From: Nonomuraea jiangxiensis
GTDB lineage: Bacteria > Actinomycetota > Actinomycetes > Streptosporangiales > Streptosporangiaceae
Direction of reading: 5' to 3'
DNA: 64,000 bases
NCBI RefSeq assembly: GCF_900099965.1
Contig: NZ_FNDJ01000011.1
Location: forward strand, 297,230-361,229
In this document: in pieces, positions 25,148-33,329 of the stretch
Numbering within the stretch: the stretch's first letter is position 1
Layout: every line of letters starts with the position of its first letter
Translations under genes and position numbers: made by a program
Notes under the pieces: model-generated
What the model saw: the letters and a program-made list of their open reading frames with translations, nothing else
Database searches by the model: none
What the model was told of the DNA's origin: nothing

Positions 25148-26107
25148 CTACCGGCCCGACCACCAGTAGGCGGCGACCAGTTCGGCGACCAGCGTCTCCG
25201 TGAGCAGGGCCACGTCGGGGTCGCCGTCGTGCGCGTAGCGGATCGCGGCGGTGGCGTCCTTCAGCTCCGCGCCCACGGTGATCACCATGGAGCCGCGCTC
25301 GCGTACCCAGTCCATGGCCTGGGCGTCGTAGCGGGAGCCGGGGAAGAGCAGGGCGCGATAGTCGAGAGTCTTGGTCAGGTAGACGTCCACGTGCGACCAG
25401 TCGCCCGTCTCGCAGGCGTCGGCCGGGCGGCGCGGGCCCTCGCGCAGCATCAGGGCCGACTGCTCGGCCGAGGAGAGGCGTTCGGCGGGGGCGATGGCGT
25501 AGACGCCGTGCGGGCCGTCGAGCAGCTCCAGCGTCAGGGGCAGCCACTCGTCCCTGCGGTCCAGGAGGTCCTGCGTGGCCTCGGCCACCCGCCCGATCAG
25601 GGCGGTCACGTCGCGGTCCCGGCCGGTGAGCCGGGACTCCAGGGCCAGCAGCAGGGCCAGGGTGTGCTGGAACGTACGGCAGGCCACCCCGCCGGCCTCC
25701 TCGCCCGCGTGCATGGGGATCACCAGGTCGGCCGCCGCGGCGAGCGGGGAGTCGGGGACGTTGGTGAGGGCGGCCAGGAAGGCCGGGCCGTCCGCGTGGC
25801 GGGCCACGGCGTCCAGGGTCTCCCGGCTGGCGCCGGTGGCCGAGATCGGGACGACCAGGGTGTCCCTGGCGGCCGGGTACGTGGCCGCCGCGGAGGCGTA
25901 CTCGGCGTGGGCGTCGATCCCGGCGGCACGCAGGCGCAGGGCGGCGACCCCGGCGGCGTACCGCGAGCTGCCCATGCCCAGGAACAGCACCCGGCCGATG
26001 TCCAGCGGCAGTCCCGCGAACGGATCCGCCGCGCGGAGGGCGTCGGCGAGGTCCGCCAGGGCCGCCGGCTTGGACTCCAGGTCGGTCAGGAAGAGCTCAG
26101 AATTCAC
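25148..26107 (-). CDS. SIS-domain phosphosugar-binding protein
   Basis: Protein of 319 aa with tandem SIS (sugar isomerase) domains, similar to the isomerase half of glucosamine-6-phosphate synthase but with no glutaminase domain. Landmarks: GRVLFLGMGSSRYAAGVAALRLR, VVPISATGASRETLDAV and ALMLREGPRRPADACETGDWSHVDVYL. The GTG start at 26107 overlaps the kinase stop by 4 nt (GTGA). It may be a glucosamine-6-phosphate deaminase or isomerase acting on the product of the adjoining kinase; that assignment is inference. Confidence 0.75.
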   Translation of the reverse strand: MNSELFLTDLESKPAALADLADALRAADPFAGLPLDIGRVLFLGMGSSRYAAGVAALRLRAAGIDAHAEYASAAATYPAARDTLVVPISATGASRETLDAVARHADGPAFLAALTNVPDSPLAAAADLVIPMHAGEEAGGVACRTFQHTLALLLALESRLTGRDRDVTALIGRVAEATQDLLDRRDEWLPLTLELLDGPHGVYAIAPAERLSSAEQSALMLREGPRRPADACETGDWSHVDVYLTKTLDYRALLFPGSRYDAQAMDWVRERGSMVITVGAELKDATAAIRYAHDGDPDVALLTETLVAELVAAYWWSGR

Positions 26108-27288
26108 GTGATGTTCTCCTCGGGGTACCAGGTGCGCAGCACGCCCATCGGGGCGTAGCGCCAGCGGGGGAGGTGGCGGGCGGCGTAGATGAGCTCGCGG
26201 CACTCCTGCTCCACCTCGAACGGGCGCAGCAGCGTCGCGTCCAGGAGGTCGGGCCGGTCCCGGTCCGCCAGGCGGGCCCGGTAGGCGGCGAGCATGGTGG
26301 TGCGGGCCGTGGCCGCCCAGGCCGCCGCCTGGGCCGGCGGGGTGGACCGGCGCAGGATCGCCACCTGGGCGACGTGCTCCAGGCTGGTGGCGAGCTGGGC
26401 CACGTCCCTGGCGGCCGGCTGGCAGGGGTCCGCGTCGGCGACTGTGGGGTTGCCATCGAAGTCGATCACGGCGTAACCGTCGCGCCACCTGAGGATCTGG
26501 CCGACGTGGAGGTCGCCGTGGATCCTGATGAGCGGGCTGGTGACGGGGGTGTCCAGGGCCGCCAGCTCCCGCCTGAGAAGCTCGGCCCGGCTCGCCAGCC
26601 ACGCGCCGGCCTCGCCGTCCGTCAGCTCCAGCGCCTCCCGCAACGCCGACTCCGCCCGGGCCGCCGCGCCCGTCACGACCGGAGGGACCGCGCCTCGGAG
26701 CCGGCCCGCGTCGTGAGCGGGCAGGGTGGACAGGGCGAGGTGGAGGTCGGCGGCCAGGCGGCCGAGGTCGCGGGCGAACGCGGTCGTGCCCGCCACGGCC
26801 TCGTCCACGCACCACTCCCAGCCGTCACGCGCCTGCGGCAGATAGCCCGTCACGATCGCCACCAGGTGCGCCACGCCGTCAAGGTCGCACGTCAGTGTCG
26901 CATAGGGTGGCGCCGTGTCGTTGAAGCCCGCCTCGGCGAGGTGGGCGAGGATCTCGGGAGCGGGATGGGGGAGAGGCACCGGCGGGTTCAGCCACTTGAC
27001 CACCACCTGCTCGCCCACGACCACCGAGTGGTTGGTCTGGTCCACATGAGGTCCGAAGCCGCGTTCAGCTGGGACCCCAGTGTGGAGATCTCCGGGGGTG
27101 TGCGAGAAAGTGGGCAGCGGCCGGAACAGGCGTACGGCGAAGGGCGGCGGCACCTCACCCGCCATGAGCGTCAGGACGGCGGCGGTGAGGCCGCGATCCC
27201 GCGCGGTGAGGGGGTTCTCACCGAGAGAGATCACCCGGCGACGAATTGAATCCCAATTCAACAGGCGAACCAAACTTCCTGGTAGCAA
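26104..27288 (-). CDS. Aminoglycoside/maltokinase-fold phosphotransferase, glucosamine kinase-like
   Basis: APH/maltokinase-fold kinase of up to 394 aa. The catalytic loop reads IRIHGDLHVGQILR and the metal-binding segment VIDFDGNP. As I recall, HGDLHVGQ(V/I)xR...DFDGNP is the fingerprint of actinobacterial glucosamine kinases, as opposed to true maltokinases. It would make glucosamine-6-phosphate with ATP. The TTG start at 27288 is doubtful; a GTG at 27234 or ATG at 27165 is possible. It is coupled to the SIS gene and divergent from a polyamine-type ABC operon across a TTGAA-N6-TTCAA operator. Confidence 0.65.
   Translation of the reverse strand: MLPGSLVRLLNWDSIRRRVISLGENPLTARDRGLTAAVLTLMAGEVPPPFAVRLFRPLPTFSHTPGDLHTGVPAERGFGPHVDQTNHSVVVGEQVVVKWLNPPVPLPHPAPEILAHLAEAGFNDTAPPYATLTCDLDGVAHLVAIVTGYLPQARDGWEWCVDEAVAGTTAFARDLGRLAADLHLALSTLPAHDAGRLRGAVPPVVTGAAARAESALREALELTDGEAGAWLASRAELLRRELAALDTPVTSPLIRIHGDLHVGQILRWRDGYAVIDFDGNPTVADADPCQPAARDVAQLATSLEHVAQVAILRRSTPPAQAAAWAATARTTMLAAYRARLADRDRPDLLDATLLRPFEVEQECRELIYAARHLPRWRYAPMGVLRTWYPEENIT
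27246..27261. promoter_or_regulatory. TTGAA-N6-TTCAA operator, copy 1
   Basis: TTGAATCCCAATTCAA: 5-bp arms TTGAA and TTCAA 6 nt apart (or TTGAAT-N4-ATTCAA). It lies at the start region of the kinase gene, in the divergent promoter zone of the ABC operon. The same arm-spacer design recurs at 31965-31980 next to the TetR gene. Confidence 0.5.
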
Positions 27289-27406
27289 TGTTATAAAAAG
27301 TCTTGCTCATGTTGATTTGTACTGCAACACTCCTGCCTTGGTCTGCTGTGTCCGATAAGGTCGCGCGACCCCTGTTACAGCACAAATTTCAGAAGGAGTA
27401 GCGGCC

Positions 27407-28528
27407 GTGTCCCGTACCCGGTTCACCCGTCGTCTTCCGGTCGCCGTAACGGCGGCCGGCCTCGCGCTTGCCGTCGCGGCGTGCGGCGGTGAGTCGTCGA
27501 CCAGCTCAGCAGGGGCGAATCCGGCGGCGGCGGACGAGCTCAAGCCCAACGCGGACCTGTCGAAGCAGACGCTCCAGGTGACGGTGTGGGACGGCTACAT
27601 CCCCAAGGAGCTTCCCCAGATGGTGAAGGAGAAGCTCAAGGTCCAGGACCTGAAGATCGCCCTGCACGAAACCAACGAGATCGCGATGACCAAGCTCACC
27701 GCGCCCGGTGACAGCGGCATCGACGTGGCGTTCGTGTCCGGCCAGTACGCCCAGGCGCTCAACGAGATGGGCCTGCTGGAGCCGATCCACCCCGAGCTGA
27801 TCCCCAACCTGGCCAACCTCTACCCGGAGGCCACCCAGCTCTCCTACGACAAGGGCAACAAGTACTCGGTGCCCTACACCTGGGGCACCACCGGCATCTG
27901 CTACCGCACCGACCTGGTGAAGGCCAAGCCGACGAGCTGGAACGACATTCTCAAGCCCGCGCCCTGGGCCGAGAAGAAGGTCACCATGATGACCACCGAG
28001 CGCTGGCTGGCCCTGCCCGCGCTCAAGGCGCTCGGCTACTCGGTCAACACCGACAAGGACGACGAGATCGCCAAGGCCAAGGACCTCCTCATGGCCCAGA
28101 AGCCGCACCTGCTCACCTACGACGACACCACGTTCGGTGACAAGCTGGTGGCCGGCGAGTCCGTCATGGCCGAGGCGTGGGACGGCTGGTGCCCGACCAC
28201 GGACCCGAAGGGCAACATCGGGTTCGTGGTGCCGAAGGAGGGCAGCGACCTCTGGGTGGACACCATGGTGATCATGAAGTCCTCCAAGAACAAGGAGGCC
28301 GCGCACGCCCTGATCAACTACATCCTCGACCCCGAGGTCCACAGCTGGGCCGCCGCGAACATCAACTACAAGGTGCCCAACAAGGCCGCCATGGAGCGGG
28401 TGAAGATCCCCAAGGGCTCGCTGCTCGGCGTGAAGCCGGCCGACCTGCTCGACGGCGAGGCGATCATCGACCTGGGTCAGGCGTCCACCAAGTTCTCGCG
28501 CCTGTCGGAAGAAGTCACGGCCGGATAG
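27407..28528 (+). CDS. Polyamine-type ABC transporter substrate-binding lipoprotein (PotD-like)
   Basis: Extracellular solute-binding lipoprotein of 373 aa in the PotD/PotF class. The signal peptide ends in the lipobox ALAVAACGG. Typical segments are VTVWDGYIPKELPQ, GIDVAFVSGQYAQALNEMGLLEPI and YSVPYTWGTTGICYRTDLV. GTG start at 27407 with AAGGAG about 9 nt upstream. It heads a potDBCA-type operon. The substrate may be a polyamine or, given the divergent kinase, an amino compound; this is not settled by sequence. Confidence 0.87.
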   Translation: MSRTRFTRRLPVAVTAAGLALAVAACGGESSTSSAGANPAAADELKPNADLSKQTLQVTVWDGYIPKELPQMVKEKLKVQDLKIALHETNEIAMTKLTAPGDSGIDVAFVSGQYAQALNEMGLLEPIHPELIPNLANLYPEATQLSYDKGNKYSVPYTWGTTGICYRTDLVKAKPTSWNDILKPAPWAEKKVTMMTTERWLALPALKALGYSVNTDKDDEIAKAKDLLMAQKPHLLTYDDTTFGDKLVAGESVMAEAWDGWCPTTDPKGNIGFVVPKEGSDLWVDTMVIMKSSKNKEAAHALINYILDPEVHSWAAANINYKVPNKAAMERVKIPKGSLLGVKPADLLDGEAIIDLGQASTKFSRLSEEVTAG

Positions 28529-28540
28529 TCGGTCATTGCG

Positions 28541-29407
28541 GTGAAGTCTGAGTCAAAGGCCCGGCCGGTGTCCCGCTCGCGCGGGCGCCGGCTGGGCGCG
28601 TTCGTGTTCTTGTCCCCCGGGCTGACGTACCTGCTGGTACTGATGCTCGTACCGCTGGTGCTGGTGCTGGGCACCAGCTTCTTCCAGCGCGGGCGTTTCG
28701 GCGGCGTGGTCTACGAGTTCACCACGGAGAACTTCGGCCGCCTGGTCGACCCGCTCTACCTCGGCGTGCTCGGCGACTCGGTGCGGATCGCGGTGCTGAC
28801 CACGCTGCTCGCGCTGCTGATCGGCTACCCGACCGCCTACCTGATCGCCCGGCTGCCGCGGAAGTGGAAGACGGTCGCCCTGGTGGCCATCGTGCTGCCG
28901 TTCTGGACGAACTTCATCATCCGGATCTACGCCTGGATCATGCTGCTCAACGGTCCCGGGCTGGTCAACAGCGGGCTGAAGCTGCTCGGGCTCGGGCCGT
29001 ACGAGCTGCTGTACAACGACGGGGCGATCGTCGTCGGGCTGCTGTACTCCTACCTGCCGCTCATGGTGCTGCCCCTCTACGCCGCGATCGAGCGGCTGGA
29101 CCCGCAGCTCCGCGAGGCGTCGGCCAACCTGGGGGCCTCCGCGTTCACCACGTTTAGAAAGGTCACGCTGCCGCTCACGGTGCCCGGGGTGCTGACCGGG
29201 AGCCTGTTCGTGTTCGTGCCCAGCTTCGGCAACTTCGTCATCCCCGAGATGCTCGGCGGCAGCAAGTCGATCATGGTGGGCAACCTGATCCGCAACCAGT
29301 TCCTGAAGGCGCGCGACTGGCCGTTCGGCTCGACGCTCGCGCTGGCGCTCATCGCGGTGCTGGTGGTGCTGCTCGTCGCGCAGGCCTGGGCGGCCCGCCG
29401 TGGGTAG
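28541..29407 (+). CDS. ABC transporter permease (PotB-like)
   Basis: Membrane permease of 288 aa with about six helices and the EAA loop EASANLGASAFTTFRKVTLPLTVPG. The N-terminus SPGLTYLLVLMLVPLVLVL is TM1. GTG start at 28541, 12 nt after the binding protein; the 3' end overlaps the next permease by 8 nt. It pairs with that permease to make the import channel. Confidence 0.9.
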   Translation: MKSESKARPVSRSRGRRLGAFVFLSPGLTYLLVLMLVPLVLVLGTSFFQRGRFGGVVYEFTTENFGRLVDPLYLGVLGDSVRIAVLTTLLALLIGYPTAYLIARLPRKWKTVALVAIVLPFWTNFIIRIYAWIMLLNGPGLVNSGLKLLGLGPYELLYNDGAIVVGLLYSYLPLMVLPLYAAIERLDPQLREASANLGASAFTTFRKVTLPLTVPGVLTGSLFVFVPSFGNFVIPEMLGGSKSIMVGNLIRNQFLKARDWPFGSTLALALIAVLVVLLVAQAWAARRG

Positions 29408-30179
29408 GGGCAGGCTGCTGTACGTCCCGTTCTGGGCCGCGTACGCGTTCCTCTACCTGCCGATCGCCGTGCTGGTCGTCATGTCGTTCAACTCCGGCGA
29501 CTCGGCGTACACGCTCGACGGCTTCAGCCTCAAGTGGTACGGCGAGCTGGCCGCGGACGAGCGGATCAGGGACGGCCTGGTCAACACGCTGATCGTGGCC
29601 ACGGGATCGACCGCGATCGCCACCGTGCTCGGCACCATGCTGGCCGTCGGGCTGGCCAGGCACACCAGGTCGAAGACGCTCGACGCGGTCGCCCTGATGC
29701 CGGCCGTGCTGCCCGACCTGGTGCTGGCGATCGGCCTGCTGGTCTTCTACGGCGTGATCCAGCTCACCCTCGGCCTGTACTCGGTGGTACTGGCGCACGG
29801 CCTGTTCGCGATGGCGTTCGTGGCGGCGGTGGTGCGCACGCGGCTGGCCGGGGCGGACACCTCCCTGGAGGAGGCCTCGCGAGACCTCGGGGCGGGGCCG
29901 GTGGCGACGTTCATGCGGATCACGCTGCCGCAGCTCGTGCCGGGGATCGTCGCGGGGGCGCTGCTGGCGTTCACGCTGTCGCTGGACGAGTTCGTGATCG
30001 CCTACTTCACGATCGGCAACAGCGAGCAGACGCTGCCGATCGTCATCTACTCAATGATCCGTTTCGGGGTCACCCCGAAGATCAACGCGCTGGCCGCGAT
30101 CCTGCTGCTGGTGAGCTTCACGGCGGTGATCGCCGGGCAGCGCCTGACGAGAATCGGGGAGTCCCGTGCTCAGGATTGA
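29400..30179 (+). CDS. ABC transporter permease (PotC-like)
   Basis: Permease of 259 aa of the PotC class. TM1 follows a short basic N-terminus. The EAA loop is EEASRDLGAGPVATFMRITLPQLVPG, and the segment ALLAFTLSLDEFVIAYF is highly typical of PotC. GTG start at 29400 overlaps the potB-like gene, and its 3' end overlaps the ATPase gene by 14 nt. Confidence 0.92.
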   Translation: MGRGRLLYVPFWAAYAFLYLPIAVLVVMSFNSGDSAYTLDGFSLKWYGELAADERIRDGLVNTLIVATGSTAIATVLGTMLAVGLARHTRSKTLDAVALMPAVLPDLVLAIGLLVFYGVIQLTLGLYSVVLAHGLFAMAFVAAVVRTRLAGADTSLEEASRDLGAGPVATFMRITLPQLVPGIVAGALLAFTLSLDEFVIAYFTIGNSEQTLPIVIYSMIRFGVTPKINALAAILLLVSFTAVIAGQRLTRIGESRAQD

Positions 30180-31236
30180 CGGGGTCACCCGCAGGTTCGG
30201 AGACGTCACCGCGCTCGACGCGGTGTCGCTGGAGATCGAGCAGGGTGAGTTCTTCGCGCTGCTCGGGCCCTCCGGCTGCGGCAAGACCACGTTGTTGCGC
30301 ATCGTGGCCGGGTTCGAGACGCCGGACGCCGGCTCGGTCACGCTCGACGGCGACGACCTGCTGGCCAAGCCGCCGAACCGGCGGCCGATCAGCCTCATGT
30401 TCCAGTCGTACGCGCTGTTCCCGCACATGACCGTGGCCAAGAACGTGGCCTACGGGCTGGAGCGGGAGCGGCTGCCCCGCCAGGAGGTCAAGCAGCGCGT
30501 GGAGGAGGTGCTGGAGACGGTCGGGCTGACGGCGCACGCCTCGCGCCGGCCCGCCCAGCTCTCCGGCGGGCAGCGGCAGCGGGTGGCGCTGGCCCGCTCC
30601 ATCGTCAAGCGGCCCCGGCTGCTGCTGCTCGACGAGCCGCTGTCGGCCCTGGACAAGAAGGTCCGCGCCGACATGCAGCTGGAGCTGAAGCGGTTGCAAC
30701 ACGAGGTCGGCATCACGTTCGTGGTCGTCACGCACGACCAGGAGGAGGCCATGTCGCTGGCCGACCGCATCGCGGTCTTCGACAGCGGCAGGGTGCGCCA
30801 GGTGGACCGGCCGGTGGAGCTGTACGAGCGGCCCCGCTCGCCGTTCGTGGCCGACTTCGTCGGCGCCAACAACCTCTTCCCCGGTACGGTCGGCGGCCCC
30901 GCGGACGGCGACAGCGGCTCGGCCGTGCTGGAAAGCGACGCCTTCGGGCCGCTGCCCGGCACGCCCCCTGCGGAGCTGGCGGCGGGCGCCAGGGCGCTGC
31001 TGGCGGTGCGGCCCGAGAGCGTCGAGCTGGTGCGGGAGGAGGCCGCCGGGAGCCTGCGGGGCAGCGTGCTGGACGTCAGTTTCTTCGGCGGTGTCTCGCA
31101 CATCTCCGTGGAGCTGCCGGGCCGGACCAAGCCCGTGCTGGTGGCCGTGCAGGGCGCCGGTCAGGTGGCGGCCGGGGCCAAGGTCGGGGTGCGCTGGAAC
31201 GCCCGCGACGCGGTCATCATGGCGGCCGACGAATGA
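30166..31236 (+). CDS. ABC transporter ATP-binding protein (PotA-like)
   Basis: ATPase of 356 aa. Walker A GPSGCGKTT is at 34-42, the signature LSGGQRQRV at 132-140, Walker B LLLLDEP at 152-158, and a C-terminal TOBE-like region follows about residue 245. It powers the PotBC-like channel. GTG start at 30166 inside the preceding gene's end. Last gene of the operon; the TetR gene beyond is convergent. Confidence 0.93.
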   Translation: MLRIDGVTRRFGDVTALDAVSLEIEQGEFFALLGPSGCGKTTLLRIVAGFETPDAGSVTLDGDDLLAKPPNRRPISLMFQSYALFPHMTVAKNVAYGLERERLPRQEVKQRVEEVLETVGLTAHASRRPAQLSGGQRQRVALARSIVKRPRLLLLDEPLSALDKKVRADMQLELKRLQHEVGITFVVVTHDQEEAMSLADRIAVFDSGRVRQVDRPVELYERPRSPFVADFVGANNLFPGTVGGPADGDSGSAVLESDAFGPLPGTPPAELAAGARALLAVRPESVELVREEAAGSLRGSVLDVSFFGGVSHISVELPGRTKPVLVAVQGAGQVAAGAKVGVRWNARDAVIMAADE

Positions 31237-31274
31237 GCGCCCGGGGACGGCCCGTCGGGTCGCACGGGAGGCCG

Positions 31275-31895
31275 TCAGTAGGACAGGTCGTTGCCGGTGG
31301 CCGCGCGGGCGTACGACAGGATCAGCTCGGCCGCCTCGGCCGGGCCGATCAGCGGGTGCCTGGCCGTGATCCGGTAGCCGTAGGCGTCCTCCAGGGCCAC
31401 CAGGTTGCGCGCGATCGTCACCGAGTCCGCGCTCAGCCGGAACACCCCGAGGGCCGCCCCGGTGTCCAGGATCGCCTGGTACATCGACACCTGCCGGTCG
31501 TAGAGCGAGGTGAGCAGCACGCCGTAGACCCGGTTGCGGCCCGCGGCCCCGCCGAGCTCGTTGAGCAGGCGTACGTCGGGGTCGAGCGGCCCGGTGGGCA
31601 GCCCCGACCTGATCGTCACGACCAGCTTCTCGACCGGGTCGGTGAGCGCCGAGAGCTGCCTCAGGCGCTGCTCGTAGAAGCGCTCCATGCCCGCGTGCTG
31701 CGCCTCGACCAGCAGCTCGCTGAGGTCGGGGTAGTGGTAGAGCACGGCGCCGGAGGTCAGTCCGGCCTCCTCGGCCACGTGCGAGAGCTGTACACCGTCC
31801 ACGCCGTGCCGGATGATGGCCCTGCGAGCGGCCTCGATCAAGTCGATGCGCCGATCACTGCGGCTCTTACGCTGGGCCACCCCCACCACCTTCAC
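31275..31895 (-). CDS. TetR-family regulator, BetI-like
   Basis: Repressor of 206 aa with HTH VQLSHVAEEAGLTSGAVLYHYPDLSELL (about 35-62) and a BetI-like C-terminal domain. It is divergent from the glycosyltransferase gene. The intergenic region holds a TTGAA-N6-TTCAA palindrome, and an equal one lies in front of the ABC/kinase divergon 4.7 kb away, so it probably controls the whole 25.1-34.7 kb locus. The exact start is uncertain (MKVVGVAQRK or the GTG five codons later). Confidence 0.85.
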   Translation of the reverse strand: MKVVGVAQRKSRSDRRIDLIEAARRAIIRHGVDGVQLSHVAEEAGLTSGAVLYHYPDLSELLVEAQHAGMERFYEQRLRQLSALTDPVEKLVVTIRSGLPTGPLDPDVRLLNELGGAAGRNRVYGVLLTSLYDRQVSMYQAILDTGAALGVFRLSADSVTIARNLVALEDAYGYRITARHPLIGPAEAAELILSYARAATGNDLSY

Positions 31896-31962
31896 TCGTT
31901 CGGCTGCTGTTCAGTTGGCCGTGACCATAGTGCCGGTAACTTTACCTCCACGCTAGATGCGT

Positions 31963-31982
31963 ATTTGAATTCCTCTTCAAAT
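31963..31982. promoter_or_regulatory. TTGAA-N6-TTCAA operator, copy 2
   Basis: Arms ATTTGAA (31963-31969) and TTCAAAT (31976-31982) with spacer TTCCTC. It lies 25 nt before the glycosyltransferase start, in the divergent region shared with the TetR gene. The core matches copy 1 at 27246-27261 in arm sequence and spacing. Confidence 0.6.
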
Positions 31983-32006
31983 TGACGAGTTCCCCCGGAG
32001 TTCTCG

Positions 32007-33281
32007 ATGCCTCTCACGATCCTGTTCATGCCTGAAAGCGCCTACGGGCCCACCAACAACTGCATCGGCGTCGGCGACATCCTCCGCCGCCGGGGCCACC
32101 GTGTCGTCTTCGCCGCGGAGGCGTCATGGCGGGGCAAGCTCGAAGCCCTCGGCTTCGAGGAAGACCTCGTCGACCTCGCGCCGCCCCCCGCCGAGGACGC
32201 TGAGCAGGACGCGGGCCAGTTCTGGAAGGACTTCATCCGCGAGACCGCGCCCGAATACCGCAAGAGCACGCTGGAGCAGCTCGAAACCGTCACCAAGCCG
32301 ATCTGGGACTCCCTGATCGACGGGGTGAAATACTGCGAGCCCCAGCTCAAGGCCATCATCGAGCGGGTGAACCCGGACGTGATCGTCGAGGACAACGTGA
32401 TCACGTTCCCGGCGCTGCTCACGGCGGGCAAGAAGTTCGTCCGCATCGTCTCGTGCAACCCGCTGGAGGCGCGGGGCGAGAACATCGCGCCGGTCTTCTC
32501 CGGCCTGCCCGCCGACGACCGTGGCGAGTGGGACGCCTTCCGCGCCGAGTACGACCGTACGCACCGCGAGATCTGGACCGCCTTCAACGAGTGGTCGGTC
32601 GCGCAGGGCACCGAGCCGCTGCCCGACCTGGACTTCATCCACGAGGGCGACCTCAACCTCTACGTCTACCCCGAGATCCTCGACTACGTGGACGCCCGCC
32701 CGCTCGGCCCCACCTGGCACCGCCTCGACTCCTCGGTACGCGAGACCGACGAGGAGTTCGAGCTGCCCTTCGAGCGCAACGAGGGCTCGCTGATCTACTT
32801 CTCGCTCGGGTCGCTCGGCTCCTCCGACGTGGAGCTGATGCAGCGGGTGATCGACGTGCTGGCCGCCACGCCGCACCAGTACATCGTCTCCAAGGGCCCG
32901 CTGCACGAGGAGATCAAGCTTCCCGCCAACATGTGGGGCGCGGAGTTCCTCCCGCAGACTAAGATCGTCCCGTTGTGTGACCTCGTCATCACCCACGGGG
33001 GCAACAACACCACCACGGAGGCGCTGCACTTCGGCAAGCCGATGATCCTGCTGCCGCTCTTCTGGGACCAGTACGACAACGCCCAGCGGGTGGCTGAGCT
33101 GGGTTATGGTGTCAGGCTCTCGACCTACACCTTCACAGATGAAGAACTTCTGGGGGCGGTCACGCGCCTGCTCGGTGACGCCGAGCTGCGGGCGCGGGTC
33201 GCCGCCGCGGGCGAGGAGATCAGGCGCCGCGACGGCCTGCGCAAGGCCGCCGACCTGATCGAGCAGCTCGGCCAGTCCTGA
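32007..33281 (+). CDS. GT1-family glycosyltransferase (UGT/MGT type)
   Basis: GT-B fold glycosyltransferase of 424 aa related to macrolide/UDP-glucuronosyl transferases. The N-terminal acceptor domain starts LTILFMPESAYGPTNNCIGVGDILRRRGH. The C-terminal donor-binding signature is HGGNNTTTEALHFGKPMILLPLFWDQYDNAQRV. It transfers a sugar from a nucleotide donor to a small acceptor. It lies between a polyamine-type uptake operon and an aminobutyraldehyde-dehydrogenase-like gene, with which it is co-oriented at 48 nt. No polyketide or peptide synthase lies nearby, so the acceptor is not obvious. Confidence 0.85.
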   Translation: MPLTILFMPESAYGPTNNCIGVGDILRRRGHRVVFAAEASWRGKLEALGFEEDLVDLAPPPAEDAEQDAGQFWKDFIRETAPEYRKSTLEQLETVTKPIWDSLIDGVKYCEPQLKAIIERVNPDVIVEDNVITFPALLTAGKKFVRIVSCNPLEARGENIAPVFSGLPADDRGEWDAFRAEYDRTHREIWTAFNEWSVAQGTEPLPDLDFIHEGDLNLYVYPEILDYVDARPLGPTWHRLDSSVRETDEEFELPFERNEGSLIYFSLGSLGSSDVELMQRVIDVLAATPHQYIVSKGPLHEEIKLPANMWGAEFLPQTKIVPLCDLVITHGGNNTTTEALHFGKPMILLPLFWDQYDNAQRVAELGYGVRLSTYTFTDEELLGAVTRLLGDAELRARVAAAGEEIRRRDGLRKAADLIEQLGQS

Positions 33282-33284
33282 CCG

Positions 33285-33302
33285 GCTCCTTCGGCCAGGA
33301 GC
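33285..33302 (+). other. Small intercistronic hairpin
   Basis: GCTCCT (33285-33290) and AGGAGC (33297-33302) form a 6-bp stem with a 6-nt loop, between the glycosyltransferase and the aldehyde dehydrogenase. It may be a weak attenuator; this is marginal. Confidence 0.3.
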
Positions 33303-33329
33303 ACGACCTTGAGGAAATGAAGTCCCCCG

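Noticed and set aside
26104..26815. Long alternative frame joining the SIS gene to an upstream extension (25148-26815)
   Set aside because: The upstream part is a shadow of the kinase gene; the GTG at 26107 in a GTGA overlap is the natural start.
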